From Daphnia carinata (lineage: Eukaryota > Arthropoda > Branchiopoda > Diplostraca > Daphniidae), in the NCBI RefSeq assembly GCF_022539665.2, contig NC_081333.1:6632971-6696970 (forward strand): a stretch of DNA of 64,000 bases, written 5' to 3'. A program made the translations under genes and the position numbers. Of the stretch, positions 27,004-41,200 are shown piece by piece. The notes beneath the pieces were generated by a model. It did not search any database, was not told where the DNA came from, and worked only from the letters and a program-made list of their open reading frames with translations. Each line of letters starts with the position of its first letter. Within the stretch, counting starts at the first letter, position 1.

Positions 27004-30000
27004 ACGGTAGCTTTGTCACGAGTTTGTTTTTCGCCTCATGATAGGGTCTAGCCGCTGCTTATTACCATTCGCCTTCATTCTTCTTAGTCACGGAAACAAC
27101 GAGAGAGAGAGAAAAAGTTTAGCCACAAAAGATAAAAATAGATAATCCTACTTGCAGCACGTCATCTCATTGCCGTCTCGTCAATTGCAATTCTGGCCTT
27201 CCATTCCTGTTTTTTTTTTGTTTTTTTTGGTGACCTATAAAGTTGAAAAGCGGTGGAAGGCACTGTTGTCATCCCTATAAGGTGAACATGTGCCCGAGTA
27301 CGTTCAAAAATTCCAGTATTTCATTCGCTCCCAATAGTCTTTTATAGTGGCATGAAAAAAATAAAATAAAACGGGATGTGTACGATGGAGAACCCGATAG
27401 GTTGAACTCGCTCAATATCCATTTCGTCCCTGTCGAATTGATGTCGGCTCATGAGTAACCATGTCAGCCAACGACGACCAACGTCTCGTCCATTATCGAG
27501 TCATTCCATGTTCGAAAATATTTTGGCATGATAAATTACACGATAGGGAAATCCGAAATGTTCTTACAAGAGATAGCCAGCCATCTAGATATCCAGGTAG
27601 ATAGTCCACATCAAAATCGGAGAAACACGCGCTCCCTTTATAAGTCCTACTGATGCGCAACATCGAATCAGACTGTTCTGCTCATCAATAACACCTTGTA
27701 ACTGGTAAAACAGGTAAGGTGGAAGAGCTCCTCGATGCAGATGCTCTTCGCCCATATTTTGCTTTGAATGGTTTGGACGACAGTTGAAATGCTACTACTC
27801 TAAATCGCCTTGAAGACACGTTCATAAAAATATACTTCGAAATAAAAAAAAAAAGGTACACCAATACTGCCGTCAAAGGCGCTTCAATTGTTATCGTAAA
27901 AAGTATGCAAAAAGACCACATGTAAGAAAAACGTGGCTTCCATTCTTTAGTTGATAGCAGGGTGGTCGTCTTTTTTTTTTTTTATTCTCTTCTGAACTTG
28001 AATTCTTATTTACGACGAGATGAGAAGAATAAAGGGTTAATGGAAATAGCAAAGATTCATCTGCACGATCGTCCGTGACTAGAGGATGGAACACAATGTA
28101 CACATGACCAACGATGTCGGTGGGCCCATGTTCCCTCATACGATGCCGGGTGCTGGATCATGCGTTTCTCTGACACTGCACTCTTATCCCCTCTTTACTT
28201 GATATTGTGCGCTCTTTTTATACACCATTTTCATGCAAATTTCAAAGACCATGGATGTCGACAGATTGTTTTTTTTTTTTCTCTTGCGCAATTTTTCTCG
28301 CAGCAATTCTTTATTTTATTGACGATTCGAAGCTCAACCCAAATAACTTTTAAGCTCGAAAAAACCGAAATCGTAAAAGACTTTATCTACTGGATCTTTT
28401 TTTTTTTTTTTTTTTTTTGTTTCTCTTGCCTATCTTTGTGAAATACTTATAGGACTACCGTGTGTGCGCTTATTAACCAATTATGGAAAATGTCCTCAAA
28501 AACTAGCAGGTAGCGAAAAAAAAAAAAAATCTTCTTAAGGTCAGCCAGCTGGGTCGAAAATTTACCCACAAAAACAAACCCGTTGGCTCATTTTGATGTC
28601 CTATAAAGCCTTACTTGGCGTACGCTCCGCTACGACTGACAGTTGGACGCACTTGAATGACACAAAAGCTAAAAACAACAGGTTAAACAGAAAGAGATGA
28701 ATGTACACGATAGTTTGGTCTTTTGGTGGAGAAGATACGCAGACGAAAACGGAGACAGACGAACGAAACAATGGGCTAGAGAGAGTCATCGTCGCTGTTG
28801 CAACCAAGGCTCCCTAAATAATCGAGAAGAGACGCCTGCCAATCACGGTACTCAAGAACGTTGGGTTGCCGTAAAGACAGACGGGTCTATGAAGTCCCAG
28901 TGAAGGAATAAATTAAGACAAGAGACCCACTTTACCTAGGTTTCCCACGCAAGCACATGTTGATTGATGCCACACACACGCAAAAAAAAAAAAAAACGAA
29001 AACAAAAGAAAAACTGAGAAGAAGACGAAGATGAATTCGTTGTGAAAAATAAGGATTAAAAAACAACAACAACAACAACAAAAGAAATGCGCTTGCTAAT
29101 ATACAGTATGTCCATACAATGTGGGATAACATAATAACAAGGTGGTAACAAAAAAAAAAGTTTAAGCCAATGGTGACAGTCATAAGAAAAAGAAAACGGA
29201 GTCGTGATGATGTCTTTGAGCAGAATCGTGGCACGACGTAGAGGGCAATTGAAGAAATCAGCAAAGAATCCCAGTGATTATCATAACGTTTGTCTACGCG
29301 GCGCAGCTGCTACGTACCCCCACTGCGCGCGCAATTGTGCACTTTTCCAACGCCGACCATCAGGTGGTAATGAAACCCCACGATGGACGGACAAAGACAA
29401 TGAAGAGGAAAGAAGGGGAAAAGAAAAAAAGAAAAGAGAGAGAAGGTAAGCGAACATGAGTTTGAGTGCTGCGAACAATCAAGAAGGCGGAGCAAAAGTC
29501 GTCGTTAGAAGATTGCGCCTCGAGTTATCTTTGGGAGACGGTAATGCGACAGAGACTTAGCGCTCTAAACTCTTTTGCTTTTAGGCGGGACCGATAAACC
29601 GAAACCGGCTAAAGTTGACTGGATTCAAAGTCACACCGAAAAACAAAACATACCGGAGAGTGTTTCACTGGAATTTGTTGATTGCTCTTCATTTTGCCTT
29701 TAGCGATTTTTCACACGACATCTGTCATTGCTTGGCACTCCGTACACAAGTGAGCGCAGAAAGAAGAGGCCAATCAACTTGCGCAGCGTGAAGGATTGTA
29801 TAGAGAGGATCATAGGTCATTTCACCGCTCGCTACAGCAACAGCCGGCATGTCGAGTCGACAAATACAAACTCCCTTGAAAAAACAAAAACAAAAAAAAG
29901 ATGAAAAAAAAGTAAAAACTCGATAAAGGAAGTTTTATTTCGAGATTTCGCACGATGAGTGCGTTGTGTATGAAATCGTAGCGTGTAGCCAAAAATGTAC

Positions 30001-30754
30001 CGACTTTTCAGTTCTTTCACAGTCGGCTATCCAGGCTTTGGTACTTACGTATTTTGCTTGGTTTTTTTTTTTTTTCTTTTTTTTCGAAAGAGGGAAACAA
30101 AAACGTTGCGTCCTTTGGAACGGTTCCGCGTAGCAGATGATAATAGTAGTAATCATCAAGATGACGGTGATGAATATAATGACAAAGACCCGAAAAACGA
30201 TCATAGGTTTTTGTCTGTCACAGTTCCGCTCGTGTAAAGCTATGCTAAACTTTGACACAGGTCTAAAGGTCTCTTTTTTATTTCTTAACTTATGGGGAAT
30301 GGCTTAGGATTGCCTACTTTGAGGCTGTCAAAACTGTCAAGCGAGAGAAGCTGGATCTATACTGACGCTGTTCTACACATTTCCGTATAATAACTCTTCC
30401 TTAGTCCCGCTTGCCTTTTCGAAGACAACGTCCCAGCTCGTCTAGTTGGCCTCATTTCCTTAAGAATCAGAGACACAATCTACAAGGTTTTTTTTTTCTT
30501 TTCCGGAACGATCTCCGTTCGTCCTTTGAAATTTCCATTTTCTTGTTATTTTTACCTTCGGTTAGGGTTTTGTTTCATCATGTCGTCTTTCTTTTTTTTT
30601 TTTTTTTTATTTCACCGTTTCCCTTAAAAGAGTTTCTATACTTCCTAAAGACTGTCAGTATAGGTGGACTGGCAGTCCGGTATCAAAAACCGAGTGGACA
30701 TAACGCCTTTGCTCTTAAAACGGCTCGCTTTGGTTCACCCTGGATGCAGTCGTT

Positions 30755-30758
<4 letters not shown>

Positions 30759-30793
<35 letters not shown>
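30759..30793. repeat. (TC)n microsatellite
   Basis: About 17 perfect TC units, the longest dinucleotide run in the window; a candidate polymorphic marker. Confidence 0.9.
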
Positions 30794-30799
<6 letters not shown>

Positions 30800-33498
30800 C
30801 CCTGCCTGAATTTTTTTTTCGCCTTCTCTTGTCATTGTACCGTCGCGATGTCTTGATAAAATAAGAAAAAAAAAAAAAAAAAAAACGACACGAAAGAAAA
30901 ACCCCGACCAATTATGGGATCTTTCAAGATCTTCTCCTAGAGATTCTTAGTTTTTTTTTTCCCCTTCTATCTCTCTCTACTATTCTTTCTATTTACAAAC
31001 ACACACGTATCCTCTTTGGAATGGACATACAGCCTTTATATATGTGTCACTCTCTCTCAGACACTGCTCGTGGTCGGAATAAAAACAGCCGTAAATATCC
31101 CGGGTTTAAAGGTGCGCTAGACGAGGGCGTTCATATGTCCAGCTTTTTTCTATTTTTTTTTCTTTAGCCGTTTCGGGCGGGCGTATTATTATTATTATTA
31201 TTATTTTTTTCTTTCCGTCGCGGTTTTTGCCACCACCGATGCCGCTGCCGCCATCTTTCACGCAGAACTCACCTGTAAAAAGAAACAAAGAGCCCCCTTT
31301 TCAACCTATCGATAAGCTGAATGTATTTTCGACAATAGCGGCCTACCGCACCTACACCTACATCTACATCCTCATTTCTCCTTTATATAAAATCACGCCC
31401 TTGTCGGTGTTGCTTGGCCCCGCCACCCTCCACCCGCACAGTCACGAGCGCAGGCGAAATACAAGATGAAAACGGGAAAAGAATGAGAGAAAAAAACAAA
31501 AAAACACAACATATATATAAATGAAATCAGGTATTTGTAGAAAATCTTTAAAAGATAAGTGGAGAAAAACAGAAAACACACAGAGACTTATGTACATTGA
31601 AAAAAGGAAAACAAGAAAAGAAAAAAAAAAAAATAATTCCAGAAAAACAAAAGCGCATTGTGGAAAGAAGACACTTGTTTGGCGAACAAAAAAGAAAAAC
31701 ATCACGTGATATTCTCTCCATGATTTCTCTACCCCAACAGCTTAGGCGAGCCACTATCGATGTATACTCGTACATTACATTTTTGATAAGCAGTGCGTGC
31801 GCATGAGCACTGCGTTCTATAAAGTGGGCCCCCAATTGCGATTTTGATGATTTAGAAGAGAAATTGAACGTTTCTCATTCTCGCGCTCACCGAAGGTTCA
31901 CCAGAGTGCGCTTCGATCTTCGCCAGTTCGTCCCGTGTTTAGCCTGCCCAACCCTCCTCTGTTCGGTGGTTCATTGTGTTTGAACCTGAGGTACAACAAG
32001 CGCTGGCGGGAACCTGGAAGGCACCAGTCGAGTCCCGTTTGTGAACGGAGACGGGTCTATGTTTTCTATGTCCTTTCCCTCTTTCTTTTGTATCTTCATC
32101 AACCCGTGGAGTTTGCGTGTGTCGTATATATCCCGTCCTCGTGTACGTTGCACGCGTTTGTCGCAAAAGTTCTAGTGTCTAACATTCGTGTGCGTCGTGT
32201 GATATTTTTTTTTTTTTTTGAAAATCTCGTAGCGGTCCGTTTTCCGTTGTGGTTTTTGCAACGCATTCGGAAAGAATGCCGTCCATTATTCGGATGGGAT
32301 TTCGTTTTTAGCTTTGACCAAATGTGGGTGCCATCTGCCTGACGCAATGCCTTTGTCTCTCCGGTTGCCCAGCTGACCGCTATTGGCAACCAAACATTCG
32401 TGACGCGACTCGAGAGAAAGAGGCAAGAGGACAAATAAAAAAAAAAAAAAAAAAAAAAATCAAAGGCAAACGGCTGGAGAGAGTGACTAACCCCGGCGGC
32501 CTCTATGTCACACGCTTTGCTGCTATCGGTTCAATCTATTAAACATCAACAACAAAACCAGCAACATCATTTCTACTACAAACAAACAACGACATAAAAG
32601 TTTCCCGTTTCTTCTATCGAGAAAAAAAAAAAAAATGTCGGCAGCCGGCCAGTAGGCTATAAAATAAATTTAGTAAAAAGAAAAAAAAAAAAAAAAAGGG
32701 GGGAACTAAAAACCCGTAAAGTCTCACAGCTAAGGAGGACGCATAAAACGGACACGATCATCTCGGGATTTGTTACTCGCAAGACGTTGCATTTCTGTTC
32801 TGTTTTTTGTGCCGTGCAATCGTCGTCAAATTCCGTTTGTGACCTCACAATAACGTTGGCATCTTTTGTCGATCAACGCCGAGTTACAGCTGCGAACAAT
32901 TGGCTGTCGGCATTCAAAAAAAAAAAAAAAAAAAAGAAAAAAAGAAGTGAAGTCTTGCGATTACTCCGCCATTCTACATCATACACTCGATAAGGATATT
33001 TACGTAGAAGTCCGTTGCATCAAGAGTTTTTTGGGGGAGGCCTTTCATCATGCGCGCTGTAACGGTCTTGAAGGGGTCGCCTAGTCCTCTCCCCCCAGCT
33101 CTCCCTTCTCCACTCTTTGTGTGTTAGTGACCCACTACCAAGCGCATCTGCTTATACGAAAAAAAAAAGAAGAATGAAAGAATAAAAAAAAAAAAAAAAA
33201 AAAAAAAAATAAAAGAATCGGCTGTACAGTTGCTGCCGTTTTTGCGCGTTCTCCATTTAGCGGAAATCTAGGTGCGGAATTATTCGTTCAAGTGCTAGTT
33301 GTGGGTCTATCGTGTGCTTGTGAACATTTTGAAAAAAAAAAAAATAAATAAAAAAAAATAAGAATAAAGAAGACAAAAAGTACGTGGGCGTACGTTTATT
33401 TCTTTATTTTCTTTGCGCAAACTCGCCACTTGCGCCGTCACCAATCCGCACCCCCAAAAGTCCCGCGCCAATGGGAATTCGGGAAAACTGCGGTGGAA

Positions 33499-35530
33499 AT
33501 GCCCGTCGTCATGGCCACCACCGTCAGACGGATCAAACACGAAATGAAAATTCGACGCTCCCTGTCAATGACTCCCAGTAAGTAACGAGATGTGAACTGA
33601 GCCCCAACCGGCCATTTAGATTTCATTAAATAGACAACGAGAAAGAAAAAAAAAAAAAAGAAATTTAGAAAAGAAAAAGAAACTTAAATTCTGCGTGTTA
33701 TCCTCGCATCACGCTGAAAATAAAAGAACATGGCAGAACAGGAAGATGCCTGTAACCGGTTGATTGCGCACGCACATCTGAAACAGGTCGGAGGCTTAGT
33801 GTGCCGTTGCGTGTTCGTTGACACTTTGGCTCGGCCATATTGACGAGTTTGTTACTATTGATATGTATATACCTTACGTTTACCTTACCTAACCGAAACC
33901 CGGACTCTCTTGAGAACTGACACTCAGCAATACAGAAGCCCATCTCTTTCTGACATCCTCCTCCTCCTCCTCCTCCTCCTATTCCTCTGAACTCCATGGG
34001 AGAAGGATAATTAGGGTCAGTGAGTTGGGAGAGCTAAACGATTCGGTTGACTGACGTCAAAAGAAATGATTTTCAGGAAAATGATAATAACAATATTTTC
34101 ACTTTTATTAGTGTTAACTGGTTAAATAAATTCCCCCCCCCCCCTTTTGTTTGTTCTTGGCCGTGCGTTTGTATTGCGTTGCGTCACTTCGTTCTTTCTT
34201 CTTCTTCTTTTTTTTTTTTTTTCCTTTTTTAAATTTTATTTATCCTGTGACTATATTGAACATATTTTGATTGTTGTAGAAGCGGATAGCCAGTCGGGAC
34301 CGTACAAAGCCGTTCCAGCGCCGAAGCCGCTAGCCAATCCGCCTCCGTATCGTCAACCGCCGCCGCCAGCCAATTCATCATCGCCCGTGCTGGCCGCCGC
34401 ACGGCCTCATTTGCATCACAACGATCCGTCCGTTGTTGCTTCTGCCGCTGCCACAGCCGCCGCCAGCACCGCAAGTTCGTCCGAGTCGAATCCAAAGAGC
34501 GCCAGTCACGGTCTCTTGGCGCACTCCTCTAAGTTTCCGGTACGTTTAGTCTCTTGTGCTAACAGCAAAACTCACCAGCGATAGATCGATTATCGACTCC
34601 ATCATATCTAAGACGATTCGTGATATTGAATGAACAAACAGACAAGGACAAAAAAAAAAAAAAAAAAAAAAAAAAAAGATTTGTTTGGAATAAAAAGGAG
34701 GTTTTCTTTCCTGTGCTGTGCATGCGTAGACTTTCTAACCTCTCTATCTACTTGAATATCACCTGGCTCCCTGCTTCAAATATTCTTCTAGATGCTCAAT
34801 CTTCCCTTTCTTCAATCTTGATGGCCAATTTGAAACGTTCATAGCGATAGCGACCTATTTCGTATGCAGCAGTGCGTTATACTGTATGCATAGCGCCGCG
34901 TATAATATATACGGCGTATATCTATATTTTAAACAACCTACGTGTCCTTTTTCCCCACATTATACAAACATACTGAGCAATCACCTTAGCAGCATCAACA
35001 AAAACGAGGAAAGACACAGGGCTTATATATTCATTATGCTTGTATTTATCTTCCTCTTTTTACGTTATCGTGGGCTTGTTTTTATGTGCGTGCGTGCGTA
35101 CGCGTGTGTGTGTGTGTTGAACGCGAGTAATTCCATCATCTTCCTCCTTGCCTTTCCTCCCCCTACCGCCGTCCCCCCCCCCCCCTCTTTCAACGAATTC
35201 GGTCTGGCTCGTAATTGCGCGTTTCCACAGCGAAGCAAGACTTCAGAAAAGTGACGTTTTTTGTTCGTTCTTACATATTACGACGTGTTCTCCATCCTTT
35301 TCTGACATTTGGAACGTCTATCCACGCGATTGCCAAGAGATAGCGCCCTCTCTGTTGATCAATCTCGTCCGTCTGCGGTACGCGCTAGAATAATAAAAAA
35401 CAAAAAAAGAAAAGCCACAAAAGAGGCAAATGTTCAATTTCAAATGAAAATGTTAAAGCTTGGGAACAAGCCTCAGGTGTAATTCCCACATGGAAACAGT
35501 CCAAACAGTATATTGTTTTTGGTTTAGTTT

Positions 35531-35561
<31 letters not shown>

Positions 35562-36114
35562 GTGGTTGCTGGATTCAGCGTGGAACTAAACAACAAAACC
35601 GAAGCAAAACAGAGCACACACACATCAAAAAGGAAAGAAAAAAAAAGTACGGTAGAACTCGGAATAAGGTAAAAGTCGTACAAGACTTTGCTTTAAGAGA
35701 GCGTGTCATCGTCATGTTTTATGATAATGCTAGCAAAAGAGAAGGGAAACAGACAGGCGGCACGCGGTAACGAATCACAAATGTTTTGACACTTGATTGT
35801 CCCCACGGTTCGAATATTTTTCATTTTTTATTTTTGTTTTTCCGTTGTTTTTTTTTTTTTTTTTTTTTCCTTCTCTTGTTTTGTTTACCTTCCGTGACCG
35901 GTGCCGCCGCCTTTTTCAGTTTGTGCATGGCATTCCGCGTGCCCTCTCACCGTAATCAAAGGAGAATGAATAGACATTGCCAAGCCGGCCAACGAAACAA
36001 AAACGAATTGCGAGACAGCCGACTCGACATACAACTCAACGAGAACAACAATACAGATGGGCTGTGCCTCAAGACAGGCCAAACAAGTCAGCAGGAAGTC
36101 GAATGTTGCGAGAG

Positions 36115-36146
<32 letters not shown>

Positions 36147-38185
36147 CGGACAAAAAAAAAAAAAAAAAAAAAAAAAAGAGATAGAAAGAAAAAAGAGGAA
36201 TCCTTGATAATTTATAGATTTTTTAAATATAGTATATACGCATATACTAAAGATACGTACGTTATTCATCTATTTTTTCATTCATTTAATGTGGTTCGTT
36301 GCTCGCAACGAGAACACGAGATTTATCCGTACACATATATTACTTTCCGAGTATCCCGGGCTGTCCGTCTCCAGATTACATGACGCGCTATTTTGTTTTC
36401 CATGACGCCAACAGCATGGAGCCCGTGAGCCAGCTGGATAGCTGATGAATGAAAGCCGCTCTATCCATCAACAGAAAAAAAAAAAAAGAGAAAAGAAAAA
36501 AAGAAAAGAAACCTTATCGAATCACTTTTCGAGAAATATATATCTTGATTGCGCCCGTTGTTGCAGCCACGCGCGCACTTGGCATCTTCTACGTCTTAAG
36601 TTAGGATGCGGGCCCTCAATCGACGCTTTACTTTCCAGGAAATAGACGATTGCCGGGGTGCGGAGTAAGTGGTCCATCGTTCTAGATAACTCGAGATCAA
36701 GGCGAAGATGTCGGTGTTCTCTTCCATCGGTCACGCTTTTGTTTACGCTCTGCAAATGTATTCCACAAAACGTGATGGACTGATCTGATGCTACAACAAC
36801 AACAGAAATAGAATAGACAAACAAAAAAAAAAAAAGAAAAAAAAAGAAAAGAAATTATGCTTAGGGAATATGTAGCTACGTGCAGTACATCCGATTTTTT
36901 TTTTTTTTTTCGGTAGGGACGTGGCAATGAACGTGTGAGGGCCAGCGAAGCGCAAAAAAAGGTGTGCCAGCCTCCTGGCGGATCTAGGTTTCATTATCCG
37001 CCGTGATTCCTTGCAACTTTTTTTTTTTGTTTTCTTGTTACGAGTTTACGTGTGGGTCATTTGGTATATCATTCGATTACTCTTAAAATAGAGCCGTGTG
37101 AGCTACCTCAAATGTGTGTAACTGGAACGAGCCTACAGCGAAACGAGTAACTATTCTTAATTCCCAGGGTCTTGGATGCGACATTGCCATCTTCTAAAGG
37201 CACATCATTTCAAAGCGACCGCCTTAAACTGTTGATGGCAGGTTTCACTGCTAGAAGAAAAAAAAAAAAAAGACGCACAATAGACCATGGTCATTTTACG
37301 GTCCACAATGCGTTGACTGCACATCGTGACCCGTCCCTTCGCAGTGCATGTCTATTATATGAATAATCCGTAACCGCCGCCGGATGGGTGACGCAACCTC
37401 CGGCTAAAATGAAAACAGGACTTCACTCTACGAAAGGAGGATGCGCCAATATCATGTTAGAACGCAAACAAAACTTTAAAGAAAGAAAAGAAGAGGAAAA
37501 ACTAGGGGAAAGACGTTAGCCTTGGTGATAACTTACATGAAGTTTTGTTTTGTTTTGTCTCGCTGTAAAAGGGAACCGCTTTTTGTTTTACGTACGAATA
37601 CGTGAGTCTGCGTTGGCGTGTTGAGCCATTTTGTTTTCTTGGTCGCCTTGCCTGTTGCCCTTCTAACTGCGACATTTTGCAAAGTGAAACAGCAAGAAAT
37701 ACCAGTCACCATATGGTATGCGCTTTGTTGGTGTAAAATCTTACTTTTGGAAAGACCGGTCACCATTATAGGAATTTAAGACATTAACCAGTCATTATCT
37801 CTCGTATAGATCTCGCATTTCCAAAACTCTTACTTTTATTGAATTTTCCTGTTTTTTTTTTTTGTTTTTTTTGTTTTTTTTGTTGTTTCTATCACAAAAG
37901 ACTCTATAAAAGTCAAATACCATGTTGGAAAGATAAAAATAATACCAGTGCTTTTTACACGTCTGGTTGATTTATTTTTTTTCTTTTGCTTTTTTTTTTG
38001 TGCAGATTGAACGCGAACTGGTAGTCACTACTGGAGATAAGATTGCCGAGGTAGGACGCATTGAACGCATCGGACTCGAGTCTAAAACGTCGTCTGAGAA
38101 CAAAAGTCCAGATACAGAATCCTCCAACATGCAAACTATTGTGACGCAATCAGCCTGGAACGAGGAAAGACGCACGGTCAGTTGT

Positions 38186-38216
<31 letters not shown>

Positions 38217-41200
38217 GTTACTTAGCTTTAATTTTCGTAGTTAGATTTTTCAGTATTGCATTTCATTATGGCTATCAGTAGCCCGGCGATTAATATATTT
38301 TAAAAAGTGAGCCGGTTTTGACTGACTGTTTGAAATGATTTCATGACTACAGGTCACGCAGGGACGGCACGGTGAAGTTATAGCTGGAGCACCCCACCAC
38401 GCCGGCCATCATTACCCGGATGGGTTCGATCATGTCTCTGGCTCCGAGGAATTGCATCGACCCGCTTCCTATATGGTATGCGTCATTTTTCACGGTCATT
38501 CTAACTCGTGTTCTGTTTCAACCTGCGTTGCATGCATTAGCGCTAAAGGAATTGAAGGAAACCTTTGGCTAATTTGGACAGTCGATGGCGCTGTTAACGA
38601 TTTAATTCATAAGTATTAGTTGAAAGCAGGTAGCTACGTGTGGAAACACAGCCATTAAAAGCTAGCCATTGACTGTTAAAAGAAAGAGTTGTCGGTTATT
38701 TAAACCCAAATCCTAAACACCACCCCTTTCTCTATGCTGGTCATTCATTATAGCCGATGCATATCCATTATACGGGATGGCGCCAGGAGAACAACTATGT
38801 TCCCATGAATTTTGACGGTCGCGTCCAACAGCAGCAACAGCAACAGCAGCCGCAACAACAGCAGCACATGCACCAGCACCAGCCGCAGCAACCGTTCGGT
38901 CTGACCGGCAATAATGGCAGCGTCAGCTTGGGTGATCATTCTCTCAGCTTTGACTCGCAGCACACGGGGCCAGCAAGCCTACGCGACCCTTTCGCTCCCA
39001 CCTCTCATTCCAATTCCTCCCACATGACTCAGTACGAAATTCAAGTGGACAGTGAGCGAGCTGATAGGCCCAGGTAAATAGCAGTCGCATTATACTCTTT
39101 GTAAACAAAATTCAGCCAGTTTTGCCAACTTGCATTCATCAATCATTTTCTCTCTTACGTTTGGATTTGCTTGCAACAGCAATGTCACAGTAGCGCCATG
39201 GAATAATCAAGGCAGCGATACGTCGACATTCGACCGCCTTCGTGACACCTGCAACAAAATGTTCTTAAGGGATGGTCCCCTTCGTGGATCCTCTCAATTT
39301 GCTCTATCGCCTACGTTGCCTCGGGTAAAGTCCCACCATTCATTTCCGTTTCTCATCTCATCAAGCATTTCTCTTGCTTTCTTTTTATTTCTCGTTCATC
39401 TTATACATATTTTCTTTCCTGTGAAAGAAAAAAAAAAAATCTAAATCCTCAAGCTAATCAACCTGAATATTCACCTCCTGTAGGCAATGGAACGACTGAC
39501 CATCGATCAGAGAAACGGTGTGGAGCCTAGCACCATGGCCAACCCTAATAACGAGTCGTCGATCGCTCACTCACACGTCCCATCGGACAAGACACAGAAA
39601 GAAGAAGTGGACACTACAGCCGGCAACAATAAGAACGGATCCATGCGCAAGAAACTAACCGGCAAAACCTATCACCATATCAAAGACATGTTCACCACCA
39701 AGTTCAACAAATCGTCAAAGAGTAAACTGAACGGAACAGAGAATAATGCGGGTGCGGGACAGGATAATGCAAACAGCTCGGCTGCCAATACGGCCGCCGC
39801 CGTGGCGGCCGCTGCAGCCGCGGCCGAAGCCATTGTTACCGAACACGGAATGGGGACGCAGCAGAACGGCACTTCTGGTCACCTTGGTAGGCAGCCTGAC
39901 CCAGTCCACTCAATCAATCAGCGCATCAAAAGTCAACTGGTTGGCCAAAGTAACAGCAATCACACCGTCAACAATAACAACGCACAACAAGTGTGGGGAA
40001 GTTACGGCCGCCAATCGGCCAGAATGGAAGCATCCATCAATGAAAGCGATGCCAGCGCATTGGCTAAACTAACGCTGAGTCCCACTCCTAATGGTACCGA
40101 ATCTCTCGCGCCGACTCAAAGTCCTTACAGCTTACGACATAAGCCATCCGTCACGTTCCGCATGGATTTGAATAACGAGTGTCAGTACAGTGGTGGAGAC
40201 AATTCATCTTCTTCGGCGGCTGCTTCGGCTGTTGCCGGCACGACTGAACCGGCGTCTCGGTACCAATCGAGGAGTGGTCAGGGCCAGGTGGTTCTTTACG
40301 ACGACACAATGCATTTCCCGCAGCATCAACAGCCTACGAAAGAAGGACCGTCGAAAAATTCGTACGCTGACCATGACTCCTCACTATCCAGCATTGCATC
40401 AGCCGGCCAAGGCATGAAGAATCGCTCAGTGTTCGGCTACAGCGACTATGACGTTCCACAGAAATCCGTTTCGCTCAGTTCCCCCATGATGAATGAAGGC
40501 GGTTCATCGAGTGGCCATCAGTCGGCCGGTAGCTCTTCAGACTTGGACAAGCGAAGTGGGCAATCGGTGAGCACCACAGATTCGGGCCTGGGTGTTTTAA
40601 CCGATCCTTCGGGTCAGCGCAGCCGCGTCAGCTGCCAACAAAATTACCAGCTGGATACGAGCACGGAAGCAGAGATGTTCGGTGGACGGACAGGCCAGCT
40701 GAATCATTCTTCATCAGACTGGGCTGACGCAGCCGATCGCGAAGTGAACAACGTAATGGAGATGAGAAGCTACCAGTCAAAGAACTCACAGCAAGGGCTC
40801 CAATCGGCTACACCACCTCTACCTCCCCTGTCGCCCGATGCTTCTCCAAAGCCGACACCCAAATTGCAGCAAAAGTTCAATAACAGTAAGCCCGATTTAC
40901 TCGAACCCACCAATGGCCACAGTCCGATGGTGCAGCGCGTCAAACCTACAACACCGGCAAAACCTACGGCCAATTCTCACCGTGTAAGCGCAGGCATCGA
41001 AAGCCAAACAAAGCTGGGACATCATGCAAAACGACGTGGTGATGAAAGCAAGAGTTCCTTGGCATCGAAATCGTTTTCCTCCGCTAAACTTAGGAGTTCC
41101 AAATCCACTGGTTAGTTTTCTTTTTCAGCTGTTGCAGTTCGTCTTGGTTTGTAGTATAATGTCTACTAATTTGAATGAAGGCGCATTACATCCTCTAACG

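Larger units (their letters stand above)
14700..33350. other. Long non-coding stretch (probable first intron of the distal SAM transcript)
   Basis: About 18.6 kb dominated by T- and C-rich tracts on the plus strand, many A or T runs of 15-30, and short microsatellites. Open frames here translate to Phe/Leu-rich or Lys/Arg-rich low-complexity strings. No protein family was recognised. Local CpG-rich patches, for instance around 19,740-19,815 (followed by a GTGAGT donor-like site) and 31,220-31,275, might be further promoters or exons but cannot be supported from sequence alone. Confidence 0.45.
34540..38005 (+). other. Large intron of the SAM-domain gene
   Basis: A 3.5-kb intron between exons 34280-34539 and 38006-38176. 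It is packed with homopolymers: an A run near 34,650-34,678, a T14-G22 block at 35,527-35,562, paired A runs at 36,115-36,178, and T runs near the 3' end that act as polypyrimidine tract. No exon or RNA gene was recognised inside. Confidence 0.6.

Noticed and set aside
31239-31274. Possible third first exon of the SAM gene (MPLPPSFTQNSP before a GTAAAA donor, phase 0)
   Set aside because: Weak donor, no supporting context, and short ORFs of this kind are expected by chance.
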